A stretch of 27,243 bases of DNA from Methylobacter sp. (GCA_023229605.1 JALNYY010000046.1:1-27243), one strand, 5' to 3'; shown: positions 1 through 8,544, counted from the first letter of the stretch. Notes: generated from the letters alone by a model not told the origin. Numbers and translations: made by a program.

Positions 1-1038
1 GAGGCCGCGTCCTTACTGGGCGTAGATCTGGTGGTCAGCAACAAGGATAAAGACCGGCTGGTCGAAAAAACCCTGACCGAACTGAACATGGACAGCATGC
101 CCGTGCTGTCCACCGAACCGGGCGAAATATCGCTGTTCACCCGCGGAAGGCAACGCGCGTTCGTTAAAGTGCAGGACGGCTGCCGTTACCGCTGCACGTT
201 TTGCATCGTCACCGTGGCGCGCGGCGAAGAGAGCAGCCGTCCCGTGCAGGCGGTCATCGACGAAATCAATGCGCTGCACCAACAAGGCATCACCGAAGTC
301 ATTTTGACCGGCGTGCATTTGGGCGGTTACGGCAGCGACTTGGGCAACAACCTGTCCGATCTAATCAAAGCCATTCTGGCGGAAACCGACATTCCGCGGC
401 TTAGGTTAGGCTCGTTGGAACCCTGGGAATTGCCGGACGATTTTTTCGAGCTGTTCCACAATCCGCGCCTGATGCCGCATTTGCACCTGCCCCTGCAGAG
501 CGGCTCGGACACCGTGCTGCGCCGCATGGCGAGACGCTGCAAAACCGAAGAGTTTGCCGAGATCGTCAGCCAGTTGCGCGCTCAAATCCCACACTTTAAT
601 ATCACCACCGATATTATCGTCGGCTTTCCCGGCGAAACCGAACAGGAATGGCAGGAGAGCTTCAACTTCATCAAGCAAACCGGCTTCGGCCATATCCATA
701 TCTTCACCTATTCCAGCCGCGCAGGCACCAAAGCCGCAACCCTGCCGGATCAGCTGAGCAACGACATCAAAAAGCAGCGCAGCAGACAGCTGCATGAGTT
801 GGCTGAGGAAATGAAACTGAAGTTTTTTGCCGATAACGTAGGCCATGAATTTCCGGTGTTATGGGAGGGCTACAGCGAAGCATTGGCAGACGGCAAACAG
901 CGGGTGTTCGGCTACACGCCGAATTATCTTAAGGTCGGCTGCGTGATCGGCAACGATGTGTCGGTGGAGAATCAGACGCTTAACTGCGTGGTGACAGCGG
1001 TTGATGAGGGCTGCGTTGTTGGGGAGCTTGTGGAATAA
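1..1038 (+). CDS. mtaB: tRNA (N6-L-threonylcarbamoyladenosine(37)-C2)-methylthiotransferase MtaB, 5'-truncated by window edge
   Basis: Radical-SAM methylthiotransferase that converts t6A37 to ms2t6A37 in ANN-decoding tRNAs. The reading frame is open from base 1 (EAASLLGVDLVVSNKDKDRL...), so the gene starts upstream and most of the N-terminal UPF0004 domain is missing; a GTG at 31 is internal. The radical-SAM cluster is visible as GCRYRCTFC (Cys-x3-Cys-x2-Cys), followed by IVTVARGEESSRP, which suits MtaB better than MiaB or RimO. Downstream are the family blocks TGVHLGGYG, LPLQSGSDTVLRRM and DIIVGFPGET. The C-terminal ~70 residues (HEFPVLWEGYSE...NYLKVGC) look like the TRAM RNA-binding domain. 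The TAA at 1036-1038 is followed by a long hairpin repeat. Family assignment is firm; the MtaB subtype rests on recognised motif wording. Confidence 0.93.
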   Translation, partial: EAASLLGVDLVVSNKDKDRLVEKTLTELNMDSMPVLSTEPGEISLFTRGRQRAFVKVQDGCRYRCTFCIVTVARGEESSRPVQAVIDEINALHQQGITEVILTGVHLGGYGSDLGNNLSDLIKAILAETDIPRLRLGSLEPWELPDDFFELFHNPRLMPHLHLPLQSGSDTVLRRMARRCKTEEFAEIVSQLRAQIPHFNITTDIIVGFPGETEQEWQESFNFIKQTGFGHIHIFTYSSRAGTKAATLPDQLSNDIKKQRSRQLHELAEEMKLKFFADNVGHEFPVLWEGYSEALADGKQRVFGYTPNYLKVGCVIGNDVSVENQTLNCVVTAVDEGCVVGELVE

Positions 1039-1050
1039 TTGATAAGAAAT

Positions 1051-1112
1051 TTCACCACGAAGACACGAAGGACACGAAGAAAAAACATAAAGCTTCGTGC
1101 CTTCGTGGTGAA
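1051..1112. repeat. Long inverted repeat with CACGAAG units between mtaB and the ABC1 kinase gene
   Basis: Arms at 1051-1070 (TTCACCACGAAGACACGAAG) and 1093-1112 pair over 20 bp with one mismatch around a 22-nt loop. The left half also contains short direct ACACGAAG units, and the loop begins with a further copy. There is no T-tract after the stem on the + strand, so this is not a classical intrinsic terminator. It looks like a mobile intergenic repeat of the kind found in many copies in environmental proteobacterial genomes, and it may also act as an mRNA 3'-end barrier. Confidence 0.75.
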
Positions 1113-1130
1113 TACTAGATTAGGTATAAC

Positions 1131-2678
1131 GTGACTATCCTAAAAACAGCAAAACGCGCCCTGCAATTTTTCCGCATCGGGTTGGCGGCAAAAAAACTGC
1201 AACGCACTCAGGACGAGACTGAGCGCCTGCTCGCCAAAAAGGCGCTTGCCGGGTTGTTCGCTGATGCACGCGGCATCACCATGAAAGTCGGACAGTTGTT
1301 TGCGGGCACTGATGGTGCGACGCCGTTTCAGGAGCTTGTCGAAGGCATAGAACCGTTGCCGTTAAAAATCATGATTCCGCTGCTTGAAAAGGAACTTGGG
1401 CAAAAAGTCAAAAGCGTTTTCCGCTCCATCGAGCCCGCCATCGCGGCGGCGTCTCTAGGACAAGTGCATCTTGCCAAGCTTAAAAACGGTGACCAGGTTG
1501 CGGTAAAAATCCGCTATCCCGATATTAGCGATGCGGTCGATGCCGAATTGCGCCTGGTCGGCTTGATGCCCGGTGTGGGGCCGGTCAACCGCTGGGGTTT
1601 TGACCTTGACGCTTATAAAAAAAGCCTGCGCGATAACATGCAGCGCGAACTTGATTACAGCTCGGAAGCCCAAAGGCAGGACTATTTCGGCCGCACCGTA
1701 CAAGTTCCGGGTCTGAAAGTTCCGAAAGTGTATCGGGATTTATGCAGCGAACGGGTGCTGGTGCAGAGCAGGGCAGAAGGTGTGTTGATCGATAAGGCCG
1801 GTAGCTGGTCGGAACAGGATCGTCTGGCGATTGGGCAGACATTGGTTTTGACGCTGTTTAAAAGCCTGTTTGTTGCGGGCGAAGTGCATGGCGACCCGCA
1901 TCCCGGGAATGTTTTTTACAGTCATGATCAAGACGGGCGGCCGCAAGTTACCTTACTCGACTACGGCTGCACTATTACCATCGCCGAACAGCGCAGGCTG
2001 GCGCTGCTCAAGCTGATCGCCGGGTGCCGCGAACGCAACCCGACCAAACCGCTGGACTGCTTTGCAGCGCTGGGTTTTGACAGTAAAAAACTTAGCTATA
2101 TCAGCGGTTCCTTGCCCGCCTTATGCCAGATTTTATTCCGGCCTTTTTTATTAAACCACGCGTTTAATCCCGGGCAATGGCAGCTAGGCCGGGGAGTTAA
2201 CGACCTGCTCGGCGATTACCGCTGGTGGTTCAGGTCGGCCGGGCCTTCCGACCTGTTCCTGCTGATGCGCGCCTTTCAGGGGCTAATCCAGCAGTTACAA
2301 CAGCTGGATGTAAACCTGGCCTGGTGGCCTCTGCTGCAACAAGCGGTAGGACGGGAGTTGATCGAGCAGGCAATGGCCTATCAACTGCCTGCAATTGAGC
2401 TGCCGACAGCTACGGCGCTGGGCTTTGACCAGCAGGCAAACAAGCTGTGCGTGCGAGTCACCGAAGGCGGCGAGCAGCGCGTTTCGGTGGCGATGCCCGC
2501 CGAAGCGGTGCTGGATTTGGAGCATCTTATTCCCGAGGACGTATTGGAGCGCATCGCGGCTTCGGGAAAAATCGACCTTAAACAGTTGGCCGGTTCTATC
2601 CGCGCCAACGGCATTATTCCCCAGCAGCTGTTTGTTTTTGAAGACGGCGGAAAGACGTATAGGGTTTGGCTGGAGTAA
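1131..2678 (+). CDS. ABC1/AarF (UbiB-like) atypical kinase family protein
   Basis: Member of the ABC1/ADCK/UbiB family of protein-kinase-like ATPases, often linked to quinone or lipid homeostasis. Visible family marks are the KxGQ motif (MKVGQLFAG, residues ~51-59), the Ala-rich loop and GQ segment (AAASLGQVHLAKL), the VAVKIRYPDI lysine, the ExD-type QRELDYSSEAQ, the catalytic VHGDPHPGNVF and the metal-binding LLDYGC in place of DFG. Length is 515 residues. Escherichia coli UbiB ends in two membrane helices; the tail here (GGKTYRVWLE) shows none, so this is probably an ABC1 paralogue and not the ubiquinone-biosynthesis UbiB. Start is GTG at 1131 with AGGT a few bases upstream; no better start is visible. 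It stands alone between two hairpin repeats, and its substrate is unknown. Confidence 0.85.
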   Translation: MTILKTAKRALQFFRIGLAAKKLQRTQDETERLLAKKALAGLFADARGITMKVGQLFAGTDGATPFQELVEGIEPLPLKIMIPLLEKELGQKVKSVFRSIEPAIAAASLGQVHLAKLKNGDQVAVKIRYPDISDAVDAELRLVGLMPGVGPVNRWGFDLDAYKKSLRDNMQRELDYSSEAQRQDYFGRTVQVPGLKVPKVYRDLCSERVLVQSRAEGVLIDKAGSWSEQDRLAIGQTLVLTLFKSLFVAGEVHGDPHPGNVFYSHDQDGRPQVTLLDYGCTITIAEQRRLALLKLIAGCRERNPTKPLDCFAALGFDSKKLSYISGSLPALCQILFRPFLLNHAFNPGQWQLGRGVNDLLGDYRWWFRSAGPSDLFLLMRAFQGLIQQLQQLDVNLAWWPLLQQAVGRELIEQAMAYQLPAIELPTATALGFDQQANKLCVRVTEGGEQRVSVAMPAEAVLDLEHLIPEDVLERIAASGKIDLKQLAGSIRANGIIPQQLFVFEDGGKTYRVWLE

Positions 2679-2707
2679 GGACGCGGACAAATATCTCTAG
2701 GGTAAAC

Positions 2708-2740
2708 TTTTCCCGCTCAGTTATTATTTGAGCGGGAAAA
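2708..2740. repeat. Perfect 12-bp hairpin, T-rich on the left arm and A-rich on the right
   Basis: Arms TTTTCCCGCTCA (2708-2719) and its exact complement at 2729-2740 enclose a 9-nt loop. On both strands the stem ends in A residues, not U, so the orientation is wrong for a canonical Rho-independent terminator. It lies directly upstream of a weak TTG start at 2745 and argues against that start being used. Confidence 0.7.
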
Positions 2741-2776
2741 AATATTGAACAAGTTCCAAGACCTTAATCCAAAAGC

Positions 2777-2781
2777 AGGAG
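2777..2781 (+). promoter_or_regulatory. Ribosome binding site that decides the start of the flavin-reductase-like gene
   Basis: AGGAG ends five bases before the ATG at 2787. The alternative in-frame TTG at 2745 sits right behind a stable hairpin and has no Shine-Dalgarno sequence. Confidence 0.75.
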
Positions 2782-2786
2782 TCATT

Positions 2787-3317
2787 ATGCAAGAGCTTCC
2801 GTTATCGAAAGTCTATCAATTGCTGGAACCGGGGCCGGTCGTTTTGCTGACCACTGCCGATCAGGGGCGTGCCAACGTGATGACCATGTCCTGGCATATG
2901 ATGATGGAGTTTGAACCGCCGCTGGTCGCCTGCGTGGTCAGCGGCAACGATTACAGTTTTGCGGCGTTGCAGGCAACCGGGGAATGCGTGATCGCGGTGC
3001 CCGCGGTGGAGCTGGCGACCCTTGTCGTCCAGGTCGGCAATTCATCGGGGCGCGATATTGATAAATTCGAGGCATTTGCGTTGACGCCGCTGCCTGCCGA
3101 GCGGGTGGCGCCGCCGTTGATCGACGAATGTTTCGCCAATCTCGAATGCAAGGTGACCGATACCAGTTTGGTGGATAAATACAATCTGTTCGTGCTTGAG
3201 GTCGTCAAGGCTTGGACCGATCCGGCGCAAAACAACCCTAAAACCATTCATCATCACGGCTATGGCCGCTTTGTCGTGGATGGCGAAACGATCACACTGG
3301 AATCGAAGATGCGGTAA
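2787..3317 (+). CDS. Flavin reductase family / FMN-binding split-barrel protein
   Basis: A 176-residue protein of the flavin-reductase-like split-barrel family (the FMN-binding fold shared with FMN:NAD(P)H oxidoreductases). The N-terminal part fits the family pattern: PGPVVLLTTADQGRANVMTM, then WHMMMEFEPPLVACVVS and the GECVIAVPAVELATLVVQVGN segment. The electron donor and partner cannot be read from the sequence. The frame stays open upstream to a TTG at 2745, but the ATG at 2787 has a good AGGAG site. It ends with TAA five bases before glpK, so the two genes are probably co-transcribed. A functional link to glycerol metabolism is not evident. Confidence 0.82.
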   Translation: MQELPLSKVYQLLEPGPVVLLTTADQGRANVMTMSWHMMMEFEPPLVACVVSGNDYSFAALQATGECVIAVPAVELATLVVQVGNSSGRDIDKFEAFALTPLPAERVAPPLIDECFANLECKVTDTSLVDKYNLFVLEVVKAWTDPAQNNPKTIHHHGYGRFVVDGETITLESKMR

Positions 3318-3322
3318 TCAAG

Positions 3323-4807
<1,485 letters not shown>

Positions 4808-4817
4808 GGCTTGCCGG

Positions 4818-5165
4818 ATGAGAGAGACAAAACTTCGCGAATATGAAAATTTCCACATTGTGCTGTGGCTTTTGAAAGATACCTGTTGGTTGATGGATTT
4901 TAAGCTGGGCGGGATGATCATGATCGTGCCGACGGTTGCGGCGGCTTTTCACATTACCTGGCTGGGCCGGAAAAACGCCGCCAACCTGTTTCACAATTTG
5001 GCGGTCAGCAATTGGATATGCGGCAATGCGGTTTGGATGATCGGGGAGTTCTTTTTCAACGACAGTTTTAGGCCGTTTGCCAAGGTGTTTTTCAGTATCG
5101 GGGTGGTGTTTCTGGCGGTTTATTATTTTGGGGTGTTGCCGAAAGAAAAGCGCTTGCGGGGATGA
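4818..5165 (+). CDS. Small conserved-looking membrane protein of unknown function
   Basis: A 115-residue protein with about three hydrophobic segments: GGMIMIVPTVAAAFHITWL (~31-50), an Asn/Trp-containing segment around LAVSNWICGNAVWMIGEFFF (~62-81) and KVFFSIGVVFLAVYYFGVL (~89-107). The N-terminal YENFHIVLWLLKDTCWLMDFK stretch, rich in aromatic residues and Trp, seems characteristic of a family of uncharacterised small integral membrane proteins, but I cannot name it. The tail is short and basic (PKEKRLRG), likely cytoplasmic. It starts 10 bases after the glpK stop with AAGG upstream, so it is probably translated from the glpK transcript. Function unknown; a glycerol-related role rests only on position. 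Confidence 0.7.
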   Translation: MRETKLREYENFHIVLWLLKDTCWLMDFKLGGMIMIVPTVAAAFHITWLGRKNAANLFHNLAVSNWICGNAVWMIGEFFFNDSFRPFAKVFFSIGVVFLAVYYFGVLPKEKRLRG

Positions 5166-5200
5166 GAGCTGCAATGCCCGATTTGTACAGTTATAGTTAA

Positions 5201-5265
5201 GATGGTTAGAACGTAGTAAATCCCATCATTTACCTTGAGATGGGATTTACTACGTTCTAACCATC
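5201..5265. repeat. 65-bp palindrome: perfect 27-bp inverted repeat with 11-nt spacer
   Basis: The arms at 5201-5227 and 5239-5265 are exact reverse complements over 27 bases around ATTTACCTTGA. The right arm overlaps the last two codons and the stop of the adenine methyltransferase gene on the minus strand. No T-tract follows on either strand, so a Rho-independent terminator is not well supported, although the RNA hairpin would be very stable. It sits between two convergent transcription units and at one edge of the AT-rich cassette. Confidence 0.9.
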
Positions 5266-6156
5266 GCATTGATTTAATTGGTTTTCAAATCCCTTTTTAG
5301 TCAATCTAAAAGGGTTGTCAACTGTAGGGACTTTTAAATTATCGCTATAAATAACTACTTCACTACCATGATAACGATTGGCCGCAGTGTAGCTCAAAGG
5401 ATAAAAGTTTTTCCGATGATTAGAATATAATGCATGAATAGGTTCAACATTGTCATAAGAGACTATCCAATGGGTATTAATATGATTATTAACGCTATGG
5501 GCAATTAAAATATGGTCGTTAGGTTGCAGCGCATTTAAGTAGAGCTTTTGTCCTTTTTGAAAATAAGGGGGGTCAAGATAAACCAACGACTTGTTAGGTA
5601 AGTTGATGAGATGCTGTTGTATAAGCGCTCTCGCATCAAGATTATAAAGTGTTATCGCTTCGCGAAATTGTGCCAGATGCCTTATCTGAGCAATTAACTT
5701 TTCTTTTGGATAGCGGGCATCAATTTTCCACTCGCCGGTTTGGTATTTACCGCCAATAACACCAGCATTAAGAATACCCGAGCGATTGGTTCGGTTCAGA
5801 AAGAAGGTTGCAAAACCTAGGTCGAATAGAAAAGCAGGGTCTTTGCTAGTAAATAACTGTTTTTGCAAATACCATTCATCCATTGTTACCGGTGTCGTTA
5901 CAATTTTTTCGCACAATGCCTCGGTGTTATAAAGTACCGAGTGCCAAAAAGCATAAACACTTATATCAATATCGTTAATGATGATTTGTTCGACATAACC
6001 GTCTAAAAGTAACGTCAGTGCTACGCCAGCACCACCCGCAAATGGCTCGACATAAACCCCGCCTTGTAACTTGTTCGTTTGAATAACTAATTTCATAAAA
6101 TTAGCTAAACGACTTTTTCCTCCAGGATAGCGAAGTGGGCTATAAGAAACAGCCAT
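5257..6156 (-). CDS. D12-class DNA N6-adenine methyltransferase (Dam family)
   Basis: Transfers a methyl group from S-adenosylmethionine to N6 of adenine in DNA. Motifs occur in the alpha/D12 order: motif X YPGGK (residues 10-14), SAM-binding EPFAGGAG (37-44), NDID (61-64), the D12-type NRTNRSGI (121-128), catalytic DPPY (195-198) and a late SYDN (233-236). Length (299) is normal and no key residue is missing, so it should be active; the recognition sequence cannot be read. It is the last gene of a three-gene operon, 46 bases after the nuclease-like gene. The operon is visibly AT-richer than its neighbours, suggesting horizontal acquisition. It could be the modification half of a restriction-like system or an orphan phage-type Dam; the context favours the former. 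Confidence 0.9.
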   Translation of the reverse strand: MAVSYSPLRYPGGKSRLANFMKLVIQTNKLQGGVYVEPFAGGAGVALTLLLDGYVEQIIINDIDISVYAFWHSVLYNTEALCEKIVTTPVTMDEWYLQKQLFTSKDPAFLFDLGFATFFLNRTNRSGILNAGVIGGKYQTGEWKIDARYPKEKLIAQIRHLAQFREAITLYNLDARALIQQHLINLPNKSLVYLDPPYFQKGQKLYLNALQPNDHILIAHSVNNHINTHWIVSYDNVEPIHALYSNHRKNFYPLSYTAANRYHGSEVVIYSDNLKVPTVDNPFRLTKKGFENQLNQCDG

Positions 6157-6202
6157 TAAGTGTGCCTATAAAGTGTTTGGTGGTGAAAAATAAGCATATT
6201 TT

Positions 6203-7195
6203 TTATTGATAGGATAGAACGTTGCTACGAAAATCATCAACATACTTTTCGACTTTATGGAACTCGTCGGAGCGCTCGATAAAAAGCCCCTTTGTGTTGT
6301 TTTCAGCCAATTCATAACCAATGTGCGCATAGTAAGGTAAGCGATAACGGTAATATATCAGCCCGAATTTCAACGTCGCATAATAAACTGCGTCTTTAAG
6401 TGTTGCTGGTGGTGTTACATCCAGACAAAAAGGAATAAACATTGCGGGTGTTGGCGTAGAAGCTGGCGCTCTAGTAAACCACGTTTTATGGAATGGTTCC
6501 ATTTCGCCTAAGATTGATTTGGAATTCCAATTGGCTCCGGTGGCAACTTGTCCCAATAAATAGTGCTTACCGGCAGCATTATCAGGCGTTGAAGTCCAGG
6601 CAATAACGTCAATCCGCCCATCTTTCTCATCTTTTGGTGCGCCTATCGGTATGGTATCAACAACTTTACCATCTCCCAGCTTATCCCAAGTATCTTTTAA
6701 TGCGTTAATAAAATTACTGTTATCGGGTCTTGGGAAGCCAAATGAAACCGCATTGGCCTGTAAACTACCTGCTGCTGCCAAGGTTGAACATATTTGCAGT
6801 AAGTCTCTATCAATGTTGCTATAAGGTGGATCAGGAATAATCACTTCTCCCCTTTTGACATGCGAAAAAAACAAACAATACAAATAAACATAGCCACCTG
6901 AAGTAATAGGCTCGTTTAAAACCAACTCGGAACCATTGCCTTCAAAATGAAAAGGGTAGGATAACTCCAGTGTATCAACGCGGAACTGCAACTCATTTAA
7001 AGCGGTTTGCAAAACCTCTTCATTAACAGTGTCTTGCTCAGTTATATTTGGGTTTTCGCTGTCTTGATCTTCATCAGAGAGTCGAATTAATTCGTTAACC
7101 CTATAGACATAGAACTCTGAAGTAAGCACTTGAAACTCTAACCAGTCGGCAAGCAGCCATGCTTGGTCCCCGATTGGGGCTTTAGCCAGTATCAT
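6203..7195 (-). CDS. Uncharacterised protein with possible PD-(D/E)XK-type nuclease domain
   Basis: 330 residues with no confident named family. The middle has features of a divergent restriction-endonuclease-like core: GFPRPDNSNFINAL (~153-165), then KDEKDGRIDVIAW (Asp196), and a hydrophobic strand leading to GQVATGANWNSKS (Gln216, Lys226). The Asp ... Gln-x-x spacing resembles PD-(D/E)XK nucleases in which the second acidic residue is replaced by Gln, but the canonical D/E-x-K is not present, so catalysis is not assured. The N-terminal region is acidic around residues 40-60 (DEDQDSENPN). It starts three bases after the ParB-like gene stops and lies just upstream of the methyltransferase gene, which suggests a restriction or effector role. 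No signal peptide or membrane segment is evident. The function is inferred from motif and context only. Confidence 0.5.
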   Translation of the reverse strand: MILAKAPIGDQAWLLADWLEFQVLTSEFYVYRVNELIRLSDEDQDSENPNITEQDTVNEEVLQTALNELQFRVDTLELSYPFHFEGNGSELVLNEPITSGGYVYLYCLFFSHVKRGEVIIPDPPYSNIDRDLLQICSTLAAAGSLQANAVSFGFPRPDNSNFINALKDTWDKLGDGKVVDTIPIGAPKDEKDGRIDVIAWTSTPDNAAGKHYLLGQVATGANWNSKSILGEMEPFHKTWFTRAPASTPTPAMFIPFCLDVTPPATLKDAVYYATLKFGLIYYRYRLPYYAHIGYELAENNTKGLFIERSDEFHKVEKYVDDFRSNVLSYQ

Positions 7196-7198
7196 AGC

Positions 7199-8329
7199 TT
7201 ATGCTCCTATATGCTTACTGATTTTTCTCTGCATAAGGCTCACAATATTGTCCGCATTTTCACGCATGGTTTCAGCTATGGGTAGCAATGTGTCGCCATC
7301 ATCTACCGAGAATTTGCTGCTTTTGCCCAGCACTTCTTGAACGCGGGTATTGGCAATAATTAAAGTATCCCGAAAAACATCGGAGGCGGGGAGCACTTCT
7401 TCATAGGCAATTTTCAGGCTTTTTGTGGCTCGAAGTGTATCCAAAGCCGTTGGAGCGGCGAGAACTTCACCTAAATTCTTAATATCTGGGTTTTGTGATG
7501 CAATGACTGATTGAACAGCTTCTTGCTTAGACCCATAAATATACTGTAATACTTCTTTTAATTTACCTTCATGAGCTTTGGGTACAGGATTTTTGATGGG
7601 CTGTTGATCCCAGCCTTTTTCCAGGCCTAAAAAAATGCGGTATTCAATTCTTCCTAGTGCTGTGTATAAGTGAGAGAAGCCAAATTTCCCTGTTTTAGTT
7701 CTATCGTTAATTTCAAATAAGTCTTCGTGCTCAGCTTGTTGTAAAACCAGCATGCCTGCAATCAGGTTGCGAACAGTCTGGTTTTTATCACCTAGCTGTT
7801 TGGCAATCTCCTCAACAGTTATGCCATTTTCTATTTCATCCAAATACCATTCAGTAAGAAAACGTGCTTTAGCATAAGAATCCCAACGATGCGCGCCATT
7901 AATATGTTTAAATCCGATAAAGGCACGCGATTCAATATCTTCTTCTACAAGATAAACAGTCACTTGTTGCAGGGAAACATAAACTTTTTCAGGTATGTCT
8001 TTTGGTAATGATAGGCGACATTCGCGCGCAAGCTCTGGCTTTTGCAGTAAACGAATGGCCGACAATCTTCTGTTTCCTTCCAATACACGGTAATTGCCTG
8101 CTTTTTGTACATTGTTCTGTGTAACAATCAATGGTTCTATATCCATGTAGTTATTGGCCACGATAGACTCAATCAGTTCGCCAATATCAGCTTCGCGTAT
8201 TAAGGTCTTGATAATTTCAGTATCGGAAGTTTGTTCCGTACCGTTAGTTAACACTAGGCGTGGGTTATGACGGTCAAACTCAAGAAGTTCCGTTTTTACA
8301 GAAAATGTTTTTTGTGTTGATGCAGACAT
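7199..8329 (-). CDS. ParB/Srx-fold domain protein with helix-turn-helix
   Basis: 376 residues. The N-terminal half resembles a ParB/Srx nucleotide-binding domain: DRHNPRL (residues 19-25), IGELIESIVANNYMDIEPLIV (~49-69) and the signature VLEGNRRLSAIRLL (82-95), equivalent to the GxRR box of ParB. This is followed by a helix-turn-helix-like stretch, TVEEIAKQLGDKNQTVRNLI (~170-190). The C-terminal ~150 residues have no recognisable domain. Chromosomal parB normally sits with parA near rsmG/mnmG; here there is no parA and the partners are a nuclease-like protein and a Dam enzyme. A DNA-binding specificity or sensor subunit of an accessory system is therefore more likely than chromosome partitioning. 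It is the first gene of the operon, with a dyad-rich leader that could be its own operator. Confidence 0.72.
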   Translation of the reverse strand: MSASTQKTFSVKTELLEFDRHNPRLVLTNGTEQTSDTEIIKTLIREADIGELIESIVANNYMDIEPLIVTQNNVQKAGNYRVLEGNRRLSAIRLLQKPELARECRLSLPKDIPEKVYVSLQQVTVYLVEEDIESRAFIGFKHINGAHRWDSYAKARFLTEWYLDEIENGITVEEIAKQLGDKNQTVRNLIAGMLVLQQAEHEDLFEINDRTKTGKFGFSHLYTALGRIEYRIFLGLEKGWDQQPIKNPVPKAHEGKLKEVLQYIYGSKQEAVQSVIASQNPDIKNLGEVLAAPTALDTLRATKSLKIAYEEVLPASDVFRDTLIIANTRVQEVLGKSSKFSVDDGDTLLPIAETMRENADNIVSLMQRKISKHIGA

Positions 8330-8357
8330 AGTTTAAGCAAGTTTTTAAATGGGTTTG

Positions 8358-8396
8358 TAGCATTTATCAATGCAAAATTGATTTCTATTGATGCTA
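8358..8396. promoter_or_regulatory. Dyad-rich leader upstream of the ParB-like gene, possible operator
   Basis: Nested inverted repeats: ATCAAT (8366-8371) and ATTGAT (8377-8382) separated by five bases, a further ATTGAT at 8387-8392, and outer TAGCAT (8358-8363)/ATGCTA (8391-8396). They lie 29-67 bases before the start of the three-gene operon, where a repressor could act. Binding by the encoded helix-turn-helix protein is inference. Confidence 0.4.
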
Positions 8397-8470
8397 AAGT
8401 GAAAACATTTTAAGCCAAAGATGTACATATGTCTTAAGTTGATGCCTATGGTGGGCAAAAAAGCCTGTCC

Positions 8471-8540
8471 AGTTTGGGTGCTATTCGCCGGAAACGTCTG
8501 TTCTCGCTGTCGCTCGAACCGACTTATTCCGGCCTACATA
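8471..8540. repeat. REP-like palindromic remnant between the cassette and the PEPCK-like gene
   Basis: CGCCGGAA (8486-8493) and TTCCGGCC (8527-8534) form an inverted pair, with text resembling a common intergenic repeat (GGTGCTATTCGCCGGAAACG ... CTTATTCCGGCCTAC). The usual centre appears altered by TCTGTTCTCGCTGTCGCTCG. The element ends a few bases before the stop codon of the next minus-strand gene. A short + strand open frame across it (8421-8612) is not credible as a gene. Confidence 0.55.
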
Positions 8541-8544
8541 GATG

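Noticed and set aside
406..846. A 146-codon minus-strand frame
   Set aside because: Antisense to mtaB, where the sense frame carries all radical-SAM motifs.
1051..1112. CRISPR array
   Set aside because: The repeated CACGAAG units are short and contiguous, without regularly spaced unique spacers; the structure is a single inverted repeat.
7199..8329. Chromosome-partitioning ParB
   Set aside because: There is no parA and no parS-like 16-bp palindrome beside it, and the linked genes are a methyltransferase and a nuclease-like protein.
5257..8329. Prophage fragment
   Set aside because: Dam and ParB-like genes occur in phages, but there is no integrase, structural, lysis or replication gene and no tRNA attachment site in view; it cannot be fully excluded.
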